Positions 52,706 through 62,723 of a DNA stretch of 64,000 nt are shown piece by piece. Below the pieces are notes generated by a model that was given only the letters and a program-made list of their open reading frames with translations, did no database searches and was not told where the DNA came from. Location of the stretch: positions 91,346 to 155,345 of the forward strand of contig QCQB01000002.1 in assembly GCA_003212315.1 (NCBI GenBank). The letters run 5' to 3'. The DNA is from SAR116 cluster bacterium AG-447-C21. GTDB taxonomy: Bacteria > Pseudomonadota > Alphaproteobacteria > Thalassobaculales > Thalassobaculaceae. The translations under genes and the position numbers were made by a program. The stretch's first letter is position 1. Every line of letters begins with the position of its first letter.

Positions 52706-53623
52706 ATGGGGTTTTATATGACTTGGTTTACGCATCCGGATAGTCCTTTGGCACCGGGAGAACTACTGGAAAAACTATATTCTGGCCCCGATATTGTTCG
52801 CGTACCTGGTGCGCACAATGCGTTAGCGGCACTCTTAGCAAAGGAAGCGGGTTTTAAAGCTCTATATCTATCGGGGGGAGCGTTATCATCAAGTCTTGGG
52901 TTACCTGACCTGGGAGTAATGACTATGGAGGAGCTTCTCCTATTCGTTCGCGTGATTTGTAGATCATCAAAACTCCCACTTATCGTCGATGGGGACACCG
53001 GTTATGGCGAAGCTTTAAACGTAATGCGCTTGGTTCAGGAGTTGGAAGAGGCTGGTGCTGCCGCAGTCCAGATTGAAGATCAAATTCTTCCAAAAAAATG
53101 TGGTCATCTTTCTGATAAGTTATTAAATACCCCTGAAGCTATGGCTAGAAAAATATCTGCAGCAAGGCAGGCTCGAAAACATTTGCGGATCATTGCCAGA
53201 ACAGATGCGGCTGCTTCAGAGGGGTTCGACTCCGCATTAGACCGTGCAAAATTATACGTGGAAGCGGGAGCAGATATTATTTTTCCCGAGGCTCTTACAA
53301 ATAAGGACGATATGAAGAGATTTAATGATGCCATAAGTGTACCCACACTGGCAAACATGACTGAATTTGGTCGAACGCCATACTTAACTGGGGCCGAGTT
53401 TAAAAACCTCGGTTTCAGCATTGTAATTTGGCCGGTTACATCATTGCGTTGCGAAGCGATGGCAATGCAGGATCTTTACTCCCATCTTTATGAAAAAGAC
53501 GGACAGGGAGGGTATCTGAATAAATTAATGAAGCGTGAAGAGATATACAAAACCATTGGTTATCACGATTACGAAGCTCTTGATCAGACCATTTCAAAGA
53601 GTATCGTGCCAGGGATTAAATAA
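52706..53623 (+). CDS. Isocitrate lyase/PEP mutase superfamily enzyme (methylisocitrate lyase-like)
   Basis: 305 residues, TIM barrel with ALYLSGGALSSSLGLPDLGVMT (about 51-72, shown as positions), DGDTGYGEALNV with metal Asp, and the catalytic KKCGH in LPKKCGHLSDK (about 131-141). This pattern fits 2-methylisocitrate lyase (PrpB) or relatives such as oxaloacetate or dimethylmalate lyases. No prpC or prpD gene accompanies it, so the substrate is open. ATG 52706 is used; ATG 52718 with GGGG upstream is equally possible. Its stop overlaps the convergent pncC by 8 bases. Confidence 0.85.
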   Translation: MGFYMTWFTHPDSPLAPGELLEKLYSGPDIVRVPGAHNALAALLAKEAGFKALYLSGGALSSSLGLPDLGVMTMEELLLFVRVICRSSKLPLIVDGDTGYGEALNVMRLVQELEEAGAAAVQIEDQILPKKCGHLSDKLLNTPEAMARKISAARQARKHLRIIARTDAAASEGFDSALDRAKLYVEAGADIIFPEALTNKDDMKRFNDAISVPTLANMTEFGRTPYLTGAEFKNLGFSIVIWPVTSLRCEAMAMQDLYSHLYEKDGQGGYLNKLMKREEIYKTIGYHDYEALDQTISKSIVPGIK

Positions 53624-54137
53624 TATTTAATTGAGCTTCGATGAGCTCAAAAGCTGCTTTAACGGTGGCTAAGCGGATCGTGCTTCTTTCACCAGAAAAA
53701 TTGCAACTTTTGTGCAAAGTAGGATGCTTTTTTAAAGCGCACGATAAGTGCACTAATCCGATTGGTTTCGTATTTGTTGCGCCACCAGGTCCAGCTACAC
53801 CCGTGCACGCTATTGCTATATCGGCTGCAGAACTTCTTAACGCTCCTTCAGCCATTGACCGGGCGACTTCTTCACTGACGGCACCATATTGATCTAGTTG
53901 TTCCAATTTGACGGATAACATCGATACTTTAGCTTGATTTGAATATGTCACAAAGCCACCCTCAATAACACTGGAGGAGCCGGGGATCTCCGTTAAGCAT
54001 CCAGCTATAAGTCCTCCGGTGCAACTCTCTGCGGTTATAATTGTGATGCCCTTCTGTTTGCAAACTTTTAAAATGCTGGAAGCTTTACTATTAATTTCCA
54101 GTGGAAACATTGAATTCATCATGCAAATACCATTCAC
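53616..54137 (-). CDS. pncC: Nicotinamide-nucleotide amidohydrolase (CinA C-terminal type)
   Basis: 173 residues of the CinA-C domain, which deamidates NMN to nicotinate mononucleotide. The motifs TAESCTGGLIAG (about 35-46), GGFVTYSNQAK and ACTGVAGPGGATNTKPIGLVHL (about 109-130) are complete. It begins 3 bases after the pgpA stop in ispDF-pgpA-pncC, an order common in alphaproteobacteria. Confidence 0.9.
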   Translation of the reverse strand: MNGICMMNSMFPLEINSKASSILKVCKQKGITIITAESCTGGLIAGCLTEIPGSSSVIEGGFVTYSNQAKVSMLSVKLEQLDQYGAVSEEVARSMAEGALRSSAADIAIACTGVAGPGGATNTKPIGLVHLSCALKKHPTLHKSCNFSGERSTIRLATVKAAFELIEAQLNII

Positions 54138-54140
54138 TCA

Positions 54141-54623
54141 TTAAAAAACGTCTAGAAGTTTATGCGTTAAAATCATTGCGATGATTGCTTGAGCCCCTGC
54201 AACGACATCATCGAACATTACACCAAGTCCTCCCTTCACATTTCGATCAAACCAATTTGTGGGCCAGGGTTTTACAATGTCAAAAAAACGAAAATATACA
54301 AAGGCGAGTAAATAGAATATTGGATCATTGGGTGTGAATAATAACACCAAACTTTGTCCCAAACATTCGTCTATCACACAATGTTTTGGGTCATGAGACT
54401 TTGTAAGTATTTCATGATGTGTACATGCCCATATTCCAATTATAAAAATAAGAGAGCAAAAAACTATCAAACCAAGGGGCCCTGTGTATTTTTGTATAAA
54501 AAAGACTGGTGCCAGCGTTATTAATGATGCCCAAGTCCCCGGTGCTTTTGGGAGGTAACCTATACCCCCTAGGGTGCTTAAAAAAATAGCCGGTTGTTTT
54601 AAGGAGGACTCTATTTTGGCCAT
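54141..54623 (-). CDS. pgpA: Phosphatidylglycerophosphatase A
   Basis: Removes the phosphate from phosphatidylglycerol phosphate in the inner membrane. About 160 residues with four hydrophobic segments. STLGGIGYLPKAPGTWASL (about 16-34), CVIDECLGQ and YFRFFDIVKPWPTNWFDRNVKGGLGVMFDD match PgpA, including the acidic catalytic residues. ATG 54623, one base after the ispDF stop, is preferred over 54644, which would overlap ispDF by 20 bases. Confidence 0.9.
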   Translation of the reverse strand: MAKIESSLKQPAIFLSTLGGIGYLPKAPGTWASLITLAPVFFIQKYTGPLGLIVFCSLIFIIGIWACTHHEILTKSHDPKHCVIDECLGQSLVLLFTPNDPIFYLLAFVYFRFFDIVKPWPTNWFDRNVKGGLGVMFDDVVAGAQAIIAMILTHKLLDVF

Positions 54624-54624
54624 T

Positions 54625-55788
54625 TCACACTGGAAGCCGAACATTCACACTTGCATGACTGGAAATTCCCTCTTTACGGCCCATTGCTCCAAGTCCTTCG
54701 GTGGTCGTAGCTTTAATATTTATATTTTTCATTGGGGTTTGAAATATTTCAGAGAGGTTTTGCGTCATCCTAGGTTTGAAAGGTCCAATTTTTGGGAGTT
54801 CACATACTATCGTGAGATCCACGTTAACAATTTCACCCGCTTTCTCGTTCATTAACTCTATGGCTTTTTGGAGGAATACCCTCGAAGAAACATCCTTCCA
54901 TTCGGACTCACTTGGTGGAAAATATTCGCCTATATCGCCCTCGGCTAATGCTCCCAGCAACGCGTCAGTGATCGCATGTAAAGCCACATCCGCGTCAGAA
55001 TGTCCAATTAGCGATAGATCGTGCGGAAGATGAACCCCACATAAAATTATACCTTTTCCTGGACCAAATTTATGAACGTCAAATCCGTGTCCTACTCTGT
55101 ACTCAAAATTTGAAGCGATGAATTGGGTCGCTTTTTTGAGGTCATCTTCATAAGTAATTTTAAATAAGTCTTCACTGCCATTCACGGTCGCTAAACTCTG
55201 ACTTTCTTCTAGTAAGGCCGCATCATCTGATAAGGACAACCCCTGTTTTGCTATATGTGCCTCCATAATCTTATTATAGCGAAAACCTTGTGGGGTTTGC
55301 GTTCTCAGGTATTGATTTCTATCGATTGATCCTGTGATTCTGCCAGCTACTGCCTCTTTTAAGCTATCATTAATTTTCAAAACAGGGATTACACAGTCTT
55401 CGGTTTCCAATCGAAATAATATATCGTCGATAACAGTCTTAGGAAGAAATGGACGCGCTCCATCATGAATAAGAACAAATTCTGGATTTAATTTTGACAA
55501 AGAATCTAACCCTAAACGAACAGATTCTTGTCTATCTTTACCTCCAAAGGTAAAGGAGATGTTTTTTAAATGTCCACAATGTTGCCGAAAAAGAGATTCA
55601 TCCAATTCTGAAATTACCACAGTCACCGAACTAATTTTAGGGTGTTCTAGTAATGGTTTAATAGCCCTGGACAAGATGCTCTCACCCCCTATTAGTCTAT
55701 ATTGTTTTGGTATTTCACCACCGACGCGTGTTCCTGAACCCGCTGCCATTACTAGGGCAAAAACATTAACTTGCTTTTCTGATGTCAT
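54625..55788 (-). CDS. ispDF: Bifunctional MEP cytidylyltransferase / MEcPP synthase
   Basis: Carries two steps of the MEP isoprenoid pathway in one 387-residue protein. The N-terminal IspD domain (1 to about 220) has MAAGSGTRVGGEIPKQY (14-30) and VLIHDGARPF. The C-terminal IspF domain (about 230-387) has RVGHGFDVHKF with the zinc His, GHSDADVALHAITDALLGA and the end GAMGRKEGISSHASVNV. The fused form is common in alphaproteobacteria. It is the first gene of ispDF-pgpA-pncC. Confidence 0.95.
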   Translation of the reverse strand: MTSEKQVNVFALVMAAGSGTRVGGEIPKQYRLIGGESILSRAIKPLLEHPKISSVTVVISELDESLFRQHCGHLKNISFTFGGKDRQESVRLGLDSLSKLNPEFVLIHDGARPFLPKTVIDDILFRLETEDCVIPVLKINDSLKEAVAGRITGSIDRNQYLRTQTPQGFRYNKIMEAHIAKQGLSLSDDAALLEESQSLATVNGSEDLFKITYEDDLKKATQFIASNFEYRVGHGFDVHKFGPGKGIILCGVHLPHDLSLIGHSDADVALHAITDALLGALAEGDIGEYFPPSESEWKDVSSRVFLQKAIELMNEKAGEIVNVDLTIVCELPKIGPFKPRMTQNLSEIFQTPMKNINIKATTTEGLGAMGRKEGISSHASVNVRLPV

Positions 55789-55855
55789 AAATTTATTTAC
55801 TTAGTTAGAGTTTTTAATTGTGAGTTATCAGTTTTGGATATGATACAGTAGCTTC

Positions 55856-56653
55856 ATGGCGATGTCTTTAGGCATAAATATTCTCTCGGTAGTGCTGTTT
55901 ATTCCGGCCTTTATGCTAAGTTACCTGAGGCCGCAATCAACATATGGGTTGAAATGGTTATTTTTAGTTATTGCCTTTTTGGGTGCTGCATTAGCTCCTG
56001 TTAGCGTTCTCCTTTCTCATTGGGGGGGTGGGGTTGCCTTTTCGCTGAGGATTACTGTTTTAGTTACACTGGTTCTTTTTGCGATAATTTGCTCAAGATA
56101 TGCCTTTTTTCATCGTTTATCGATACTGATATTTCCATATCTTATTTTCGTTAACATAGGGGCAATTGGTCTAGATGCGCTAGATAATACATCTTATGTA
56201 TTTTATTCGTCTTCTAATTGGATATTTGCGCATATAATCAGTGGAGTATTGACTTATGCGTCGATTACATTGGCAGCTATAGTTTCCTTCTCTTTGTATT
56301 TAAGTCAAAAAAATCTGAAAAATAAGCAAAGCAATCAAATTACGACATTATTACCGTCAATCAATGAATGTAACGACATCCAAACAAAATTATTGATTTT
56401 TGCTGAAGTAATTTTAGTCTGCGGTTTCATCTCTGGGCTGTCATTGCAGTATTTATCGACGGGCGTAATTTTGATATTTGATCACAAAACTATTTTTACA
56501 ATTTTGGCAATGCTTGTCATTGCGATCATTCTGTTTTTACAAGAGAGGACAGGCGTCAGAGGTAAAATCGCAGTGAGATTTATAATGTTCGCATATTTAC
56601 TTTTAACTCTCGCTTATCCGGGAGTTAAATTTGTTGCACAGATAATCATTTAA
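55856..56653 (+). CDS. YpjD/CcsA-like integral membrane protein
   Basis: 265 residues, about eight membrane helices. The middle and end (WIFAHIISGVLTYASITLAAIVSF and FDHKTIFTILAMLVIAIILF...RGKIAVRFIMFAYLLLTLAYPGVKFV, given as short excerpts around 124-147 and 210-262) resemble E. coli YpjD and the cytochrome c assembly CcsA/HemX core, with His residues (H128, H211) placed where the family has heme or metal ligands. The tryptophan-rich WWD motif of true CcsA is not evident. It diverges from ispDF by 67 bases and precedes dusB. Function not proven. Confidence 0.7.
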   Translation: MAMSLGINILSVVLFIPAFMLSYLRPQSTYGLKWLFLVIAFLGAALAPVSVLLSHWGGGVAFSLRITVLVTLVLFAIICSRYAFFHRLSILIFPYLIFVNIGAIGLDALDNTSYVFYSSSNWIFAHIISGVLTYASITLAAIVSFSLYLSQKNLKNKQSNQITTLLPSINECNDIQTKLLIFAEVILVCGFISGLSLQYLSTGVILIFDHKTIFTILAMLVIAIILFLQERTGVRGKIAVRFIMFAYLLLTLAYPGVKFVAQIII

Positions 56654-56734
56654 TTTGATAAAATGCTTTCGTTTTCCATTTTTTATCGGTAGTATCTGAT
56701 TAAATAATGAGCAAAAAACGCAGGCGGTCAAAAA

Positions 56735-57724
56735 ATGGGCATTCAAATTGGGGATATTTATATTGATACCCCTGTCTTTTTAGCTCCTATGTCGGGTGTG
56801 ACTGATCAACCGTACCGAAAAATGGTTAGAAAGCAAGGACCAGAACTAGTTTTCTCTGAGATGATTGCATCTAAGGAAATGCTCACCTCGGAGATTTCTG
56901 GTATCAGAAAACTAAAAACCGATTGTGAGGCAGAGTACCCCTTAGTTGTTCAGCTTGCGGGATGGGATCCAGAGGATATGGCGTTAGCCGCTAAAATGAG
57001 CGAGGATCGTGGTGCTGCGATTATAGACATAAATATGGGATGCCCCGCAAAAAAGGTAGTAAATAAATTTGCCGGTTCAGCATTGATGCAAGATTTAGAT
57101 GCAGCTAACGATATAATAAGATCGGTCGTTAACGCAGTATCAATCCCTGTGACATTAAAAATGCGTACGGGGTGGGACAGTAACAATAGAAATGCGCCAG
57201 AATTAGCTAAAATCGCTGAAAGCGAAGGAATACAGATGGTCACCGTGCACGGTAGAACCCGGTGCCAAGCGTACAAGGGTGAAGCAGATTGGTCATTCAT
57301 AAAAAAAGTTAAAGATGCAGTGAGAATTCCCGTAATAGCAAACGGAGACATTAAAACAGTCTATGACGCTCAAAAATGTATCGGTAAATCTGGTGCTGAT
57401 GGTGTAATGATTGGCAGAGGCGCTTATGGGAAACCATGGTTCCTTAACGACGTAACAAAGTTTTTAGAAATGGGAAAAGCTCCGTCATCTCCGAGCCTGA
57501 CGAAACAAAAGACTATTCTTATGGAACATTTAGATTTGATGATGAACTACTATGGGTTTGAAAATGGCGCTAGGATGGCAAGAAAACATATTACTTGGTA
57601 CACTAAAGGGTTGCCACTGGCGTCGGTATCAAGGCAAAGGATTTATTCTACAAAAGATTTATCGTCATTAATAAATGAAATAGAAAATTTGTATGAAAAT
57701 GCTTTGGAACAGATGGCAGTATAA
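56735..57724 (+). CDS. dusB: tRNA-dihydrouridine synthase (DusB/NifR3)
   Basis: FMN enzyme that reduces uridines in tRNA. It has [21 protein letters not shown] near residue 15, the catalytic Cys in [21 protein letters not shown] (about 100), [18 protein letters not shown] and [16 protein letters not shown] (about 222-237). Length 329 is normal. In alphaproteobacteria it is known as nifR3 and heads the ntrBC operon; here its stop overlaps the ntrB start. Confidence 0.95.
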   Translation: MGIQIGDIYIDTPVFLAPMSGVTDQPYRKMVRKQGPELVFSEMIASKEMLTSEISGIRKLKTDCEAEYPLVVQLAGWDPEDMALAAKMSEDRGAAIIDINMGCPAKKVVNKFAGSALMQDLDAANDIIRSVVNAVSIPVTLKMRTGWDSNNRNAPELAKIAESEGIQMVTVHGRTRCQAYKGEADWSFIKKVKDAVRIPVIANGDIKTVYDAQKCIGKSGADGVMIGRGAYGKPWFLNDVTKFLEMGKAPSSPSLTKQKTILMEHLDLMMNYYGFENGARMARKHITWYTKGLPLASVSRQRIYSTKDLSSLINEIENLYENALEQMAV

Positions 57725-58878
57725 TGGCAATAAAAATAAATCGAACCTCGAACGATTTGATATTAGAACCTATTTCTGTCTTGGAGGCGCTACCGAACCC
57801 CCTATTTACAATAGATTCTAAAAATGAAATTTCCTATTTAAATCCTTCTGCTGAATTATTTTTTGATGGGAGTTCAATGGCTTTGCAGGGGGTTGCCCTT
57901 TCTGAGCTTCTGCCCGTCGATATGCCGTTGTTTGACATGATTAGCCAAGCTAGGACCAATGGAATAAGTATATCTGATTATGACCTCGTAATTGAGACCC
58001 CACGTATAGGAATCAAAGTCGTGAATATTGGAATTTCACCCATCCCCGATAGTAATGGTTCAGTTATAATTTCTCTATTTGAAAGATCAATTGCTCAAAA
58101 ATTGCATCACCAAGAACAGTTTAGAGGGGCAGCCCGTTCGATATCTGGTATGGCCGCGATGCTGGCTCACGAAGTAAAAAACCCACTATCGGGTATTCGT
58201 GGCGCAGCGCAATTACTATCCGAGACGATTGAGGGTGATGATCAATCCTTAACGCAATTAATTTGTGACGAAACCGATAGAATTTGTGCGCTTGTTGATA
58301 AAATGGAAGAGTTTTCAGATGAACGACCAATTCATAAAACTGCAGTGAATATCCATGAGGTGTTAGACCATTGTCGGCAGTTAGCGTCATCAGGTTTCGG
58401 CAAACATGTCACGTTTATAGAAAAATATGATCCTTCATTACCGCCAGCACTTGGAAATAGATTTATTTTGATTCAATTGTTTTTAAATCTCATGAAAAAT
58501 TCATGTGAAGCTATATCGAATTCAACGGGTGAAATAATATTAGAGACATCTTATAGGCACGGAATGAGTGTTAGTGTCGGAGGAACACAACAGAAAATCC
58601 ATTTGCCATTATTAATTTCAATCAGAGATAATGGGGTTGGCATATCCTCTGAGTTAACTTCAAATATTTTTGAACCATTTATAACAACGAAGGCATCAGG
58701 AACAGGGCTTGGGTTGGCGTTCGTAGCGAAAGCCGTATCTGATCATGGGGGAGTTGTCGAGGTGGATTCCTTTCCCGGAAATACTGTGTTTCAGATCACA
58801 CTTCCCGTTGCAAAATCTAGTGACAATGATGGTTCTGCGTTTACGAAATTTGAAATAGGATTAAATACTAAGGAATAA
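57724..58878 (+). CDS. ntrB: Nitrogen regulation sensor kinase NtrB
   Basis: Soluble histidine kinase that phosphorylates NtrC according to PII/nitrogen status. It has an N-terminal PAS domain (about 15-120), the phosphorylated His in MLAHEVKNPLSGIRGAAQLL (His about 149) and the ATPase boxes NSCEAI, SIRDNGVGI and GTGLGLAFV. Length 384. The ATG overlaps the dusB TAA (TATAATGG context), and ntrC follows after 3 bases. Confidence 0.94.
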   Translation: MAIKINRTSNDLILEPISVLEALPNPLFTIDSKNEISYLNPSAELFFDGSSMALQGVALSELLPVDMPLFDMISQARTNGISISDYDLVIETPRIGIKVVNIGISPIPDSNGSVIISLFERSIAQKLHHQEQFRGAARSISGMAAMLAHEVKNPLSGIRGAAQLLSETIEGDDQSLTQLICDETDRICALVDKMEEFSDERPIHKTAVNIHEVLDHCRQLASSGFGKHVTFIEKYDPSLPPALGNRFILIQLFLNLMKNSCEAISNSTGEIILETSYRHGMSVSVGGTQQKIHLPLLISIRDNGVGISSELTSNIFEPFITTKASGTGLGLAFVAKAVSDHGGVVEVDSFPGNTVFQITLPVAKSSDNDGSAFTKFEIGLNTKE

Positions 58879-58881
58879 TTC

Positions 58882-60342
58882 ATGGCAGGTAACAGTGCGT
58901 CAATATTAGTAGCAGACGATGATAGCGCGATAAGAACTGTGTTAACACAAGCTTTGTCCCGATTGGGACATCATGTTAAAGCAACAGGAACTGCATCTGG
59001 GTTATGGCACTGGGTTGAACGAGGCGAAGGAGATTTAGTGATAACTGACGTGGTTATGCCAGATGACAACGGGTTAGATTTGCTGCCAAAAATTAAACAA
59101 CTTAGGCCTGATTTAAAGATTATAGTTATGAGTGCTCGAAATACATTGATGACTGCTGTACAGGCGAATGAGCGTGGTGCTTTCGAATATTTATCCAAAC
59201 CCTTTGATTTAGAGGCACTGAAGTTAGTCGTTGGAAAAGCGTTATTATCACCCTCAAAAGATGAAGGATCAAAATATCAATCTAACATTATAAATAGTGA
59301 CGATGAAGCGATGAGCTTGATCGGCCGATCGCCTGCAATGCAAGAAATCTATCGAGTGATGGCAAGAGTTATGGGTACTGAATTAACGGTTGCAATAACA
59401 GGTGAATCAGGAACTGGAAAAGAGCTAATTGCTCGTGCATTGCATAATTATGGGAAACAAAAAGGGGGACCGTTTGTAGCAATAAATATGGCTGCTATCC
59501 CGAGAGAGCTGATTGAAAGTGAATTATTTGGACATGAAAAGGGAGCGTTCACAGGCGCAACTAACAGAACGATTGGACGCTTTCAAGAAGCACAGAATGG
59601 AACACTATTTCTCGATGAAATAGGTGACATGCCTGCAGAAGCACAGACTAGGTTATTGAGAGTTCTACAAGAGGGTGAATATACTATGGTCGGGGGGGCT
59701 AAAACTATAAAGTCCAATGTTAGAATAATAACTGCAACTCATAGAGATTTGCGCCAATTAATTAGACAGGGGCTCTTTAGGGAGGACTTGTTCTATAGAT
59801 TGAACGTTGTGCCAATTAGAGTACCTCCACTTCGTAACAGAATAGAAGACATATCGGATTTAATTCATCATTTCAATAAGCAAGGCGCTGAGTTGGGATT
59901 ACCGCAAAAAATAATCGATCCCGATGGAATGAAAGTTTTAAAAAATTATCATTGGCCTGGAAATATCAGGGAACTGGAAAATTTTATCAAACGTGTTTCG
60001 GCTTTATACGCGGAGAAAATAATAAGTTCAGAAACCATTGAAAAAGAGTTATTTGAATCTGGTCATGATGAAAAAGATCCCTCCGTTAGGCAAAACGAGA
60101 GCCTCTCAGAGTCTATAGAAAGGCACTTGAGGGAATACTTTACAGCGCACGAGGGAGGATTGCCAACTCCTGGACTGTACGCGCGAGTTCTTAAAGAGCT
60201 TGAAAGGCCATTAATTGCTTTATCTCTAGAGGCAACAAATGGCAATCAATTACGGTCGGCTGATTTATTAGGGCTAAACAGAAATACGCTAAGAAAGAAA
60301 ATTCGGGAGTTGGACATTCCTGTTGTAAAGGGAATAGACTAG
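58882..60342 (+). CDS. ntrC: Nitrogen regulation response regulator NtrC
   Basis: Sigma-54 enhancer-binding protein. It has a receiver domain with the acceptor Asp in [14 protein letters not shown] (about 54), an AAA+ domain with Walker A GESGTGKE (about 174-181), the sigma-54 contact motif GAFTGA (about 223-228), Walker [13 protein letters not shown], and a C-terminal Fis-type helix-turn-helix ([19 protein letters not shown]). Length 486 is typical of alphaproteobacterial NtrC. Confidence 0.96.
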   Translation: MAGNSASILVADDDSAIRTVLTQALSRLGHHVKATGTASGLWHWVERGEGDLVITDVVMPDDNGLDLLPKIKQLRPDLKIIVMSARNTLMTAVQANERGAFEYLSKPFDLEALKLVVGKALLSPSKDEGSKYQSNIINSDDEAMSLIGRSPAMQEIYRVMARVMGTELTVAITGESGTGKELIARALHNYGKQKGGPFVAINMAAIPRELIESELFGHEKGAFTGATNRTIGRFQEAQNGTLFLDEIGDMPAEAQTRLLRVLQEGEYTMVGGAKTIKSNVRIITATHRDLRQLIRQGLFREDLFYRLNVVPIRVPPLRNRIEDISDLIHHFNKQGAELGLPQKIIDPDGMKVLKNYHWPGNIRELENFIKRVSALYAEKIISSETIEKELFESGHDEKDPSVRQNESLSESIERHLREYFTAHEGGLPTPGLYARVLKELERPLIALSLEATNGNQLRSADLLGLNRNTLRKKIRELDIPVVKGID

Positions 60343-60373
60343 GGTGTTTGCTAGAGGCAAATTATAGCTCAGG

Positions 60374-60391
60374 AGTAATTAACTCTTTTTA
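60374..60391 (+). terminator. Weak hairpin with T run after ntrC
   Basis: GAGT-aatta-ACTC followed by TTTTT lies about 30 bases after the ntrC stop. The stem is only 4 bp, so at most partial termination before ntrY is expected. Confidence 0.3.
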
Positions 60392-60427
60392 AAAATGCGT
60401 TAAATAACTGACGCTAATAAAATTGAA

Positions 60428-62686
60428 ATGGCTCCATTTGAAATGTTGTTTAAAAAAGTGGTAAACCGACAAGAGCTAAATGTGTTTTCAAAAATGTTGG
60501 CCATAGCTAGCGTTGATAATTTGCCTAGAAAACTTTTTCTAGCTTTTACAGTTTTGGCAATTGGCTCGGGTGTTGCTACTTATATTGTTTTTGCCAAAGC
60601 CGGAGCCGCAGGACCTGATCCCAATCTGGTTATAGCTTTTCTATATCTTAATTTGACATTAATGCTAGTAATTGGCGTGTTAGTTGCACATCGATTAGTT
60701 CGTTTGTGGTCTCGAAGAAGGCAGGGGGTGGTTGGGACTCAACTGCATACAAGATTAGTAATGTTGTTCAGTTTTGTGGCTGTTATTCCAACGATTGTGG
60801 TGGCAGTTTTCTCTGTTTTACTTTTCGATTTTGGGATGCGATCATGGTTTAGCGAAAGGATTGGAACGGCAGTCGATGCTTCGCAGGTTGTCGCTGAGTC
60901 ATACCTTGAGGAACATCGGCAAAACATTCGTGGTGATGCATTGGCGATGGCCAATGACCTGAATAGAGGTGCACCGGTATTAAACGTAAGCCCTAAAAAA
61001 TTGATGAAAGTTATTACAGCACAAGCCACTGTCAGAAACTTAACAGAGGTCGTTGTTTTCGAAAGTTCGGGAAAAGTTTTAGCAAGAACAGGTTTGAGTT
61101 TGACATTTGATTTTGAACCTTTTCCCGAGGCCGCATTTCAAAGAGCGCGAGCAGGTGAGGTTGCCACAATAACTAGCGAAATAGACCGGATAAGGGCTAT
61201 TATCAGACTCAATAATTTTGTTGATACATATTTATACGTCGGTCGTTTTGTGGATCCAGAAATATTAACTTATATCGATAAAACTAAGCGTGCAGCAGCT
61301 CAGTATCAGGATCTGGAAGGTAAGCGTTTTGATATTCAAATAACGTTTGCATTAATTTTTTCTATCATGGCATTGTTATTATTATTTGCAGCCGTTTGGG
61401 TAGGACTTACCTTGGCAACTCGACTAGCAACTCCAATCGGCGAATTAATGTTGGCGTCACGACGGATAAGTAGTGGTGATTTAACTGCGAGAGTAAGTGA
61501 TACATCAGAAGTAGATGAATTAGATATGCTCGGCAAGGCATTCAATAATATGACCCACCAACTTCAAGTACAACGCGATGATCTGATAGCAGCACATCAA
61601 GAAGAAGATGATAGGAGGCGATTTACTGAGGCGGTTTTAGGCGGTGTCTCAGCTGGTGTAATCGGGCTTGATCACACAGGCAAAATTACACTTCCCAATC
61701 GCTCAGCTGCATCATTATTAGGTTTAAAAATAACTGATATGAATAGCAAACCATTAGGAGATGTTGTTCCTGAAATGGTGCCCCTTTTTGATATGGCAAA
61801 GCTTTCAAATAAGGTAGAAGTACCTTACTTCAATCAAGTGGAAGCTTTAATAGAATTAACTAGACAAGATAAGCAAATTACCCTGATGACCCGTATTACG
61901 GCAGAGGTTTCAGGAAAAAAAATTAATGGATTTGTTGTTACTTTTGATGATATCTCAGAACTTCAATCCGCTCAGCGAGTAGCCGCATGGGGAGATGTTG
62001 CTAGGAGAATTGCTCACGAAATAAAAAACCCATTAACTCCCATACAGTTGGCCGCAGAGCGGCTGCAAAAAAAATATCTACCTTCGATAAATAAGGAAAC
62101 GGATTTGTTTATAACGCTAACGGACACGATCGTTCGTCAGGTAGAAGATATTGGTAGTATGGTTGATGAATTTTCTTCGTTCGCACGTATGCCGCGTGCC
62201 GTAATGAAAGAAATTGATCTTGTTGACTTAGTTAAAGAGCAAGTTTTCTTACAAGAAACAGCTCATTCGGATATTGATTTCTCCTTGGAAGGCGTTGAGG
62301 AAAAAATAAAGGTTCAATGTGATGCAAGACAAGTACGCCAAGTGATTACTAACCTTTTGCAAAATAGCGTTGACTCGATTGCGGCAAGAAATAACGCTTC
62401 GAAAACCTATAAGGGCAGGATTAAGATTTTATTGTCGATTGAAGAAAGATTTGGCACTATCTTGATATCTGATAATGGAAAGGGTTTACCCAAAGAAAAT
62501 CGAAATAGATTAACCGAACCATACGTGACGACTAGAGAAAAAGGCACAGGTTTGGGTTTAGCTATCGTGGCAAAAATATTAGAAGATCATCGAGGCATCT
62601 TTCGGATAGAGGATGGAGGTGTTCTTGGCAGTGGGGCAACAGCAACGATAAAAATACCAATATCAAATAATTTAAAAGTTTTATGA
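60428..62686 (+). CDS. ntrY: Membrane sensor kinase NtrY
   Basis: 752 residues. Four N-terminal membrane segments (about 35-60, 70-90, 110-135 and 303-328) surround a periplasmic sensor region, followed by HAMP (about 330-385), PAS (about 395-500) and kinase domains with the His motif IAHEIKNPLTPIQLAAERL (His about 530) and ATPase boxes NLLQNSVDSI and GTGLGLAIV. It pairs with NtrX and has been linked to nitrogen and redox/oxygen sensing in alphaproteobacteria. The ATG has no strong ribosome site. Confidence 0.94.
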   Translation: MAPFEMLFKKVVNRQELNVFSKMLAIASVDNLPRKLFLAFTVLAIGSGVATYIVFAKAGAAGPDPNLVIAFLYLNLTLMLVIGVLVAHRLVRLWSRRRQGVVGTQLHTRLVMLFSFVAVIPTIVVAVFSVLLFDFGMRSWFSERIGTAVDASQVVAESYLEEHRQNIRGDALAMANDLNRGAPVLNVSPKKLMKVITAQATVRNLTEVVVFESSGKVLARTGLSLTFDFEPFPEAAFQRARAGEVATITSEIDRIRAIIRLNNFVDTYLYVGRFVDPEILTYIDKTKRAAAQYQDLEGKRFDIQITFALIFSIMALLLLFAAVWVGLTLATRLATPIGELMLASRRISSGDLTARVSDTSEVDELDMLGKAFNNMTHQLQVQRDDLIAAHQEEDDRRRFTEAVLGGVSAGVIGLDHTGKITLPNRSAASLLGLKITDMNSKPLGDVVPEMVPLFDMAKLSNKVEVPYFNQVEALIELTRQDKQITLMTRITAEVSGKKINGFVVTFDDISELQSAQRVAAWGDVARRIAHEIKNPLTPIQLAAERLQKKYLPSINKETDLFITLTDTIVRQVEDIGSMVDEFSSFARMPRAVMKEIDLVDLVKEQVFLQETAHSDIDFSLEGVEEKIKVQCDARQVRQVITNLLQNSVDSIAARNNASKTYKGRIKILLSIEERFGTILISDNGKGLPKENRNRLTEPYVTTREKGTGLGLAIVAKILEDHRGIFRIEDGGVLGSGATATIKIPISNNLKVL

Positions 62687-62723
62687 AAATCTTAGATGTG
62701 TTCTCAATAGGAGCAAAATATTA

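Noticed and set aside
53616..53623. Frameshift at the prpB-like / pncC junction
   Set aside because: The genes are convergent and simply overlap by 8 bases at their stops; both proteins have complete family C-termini.
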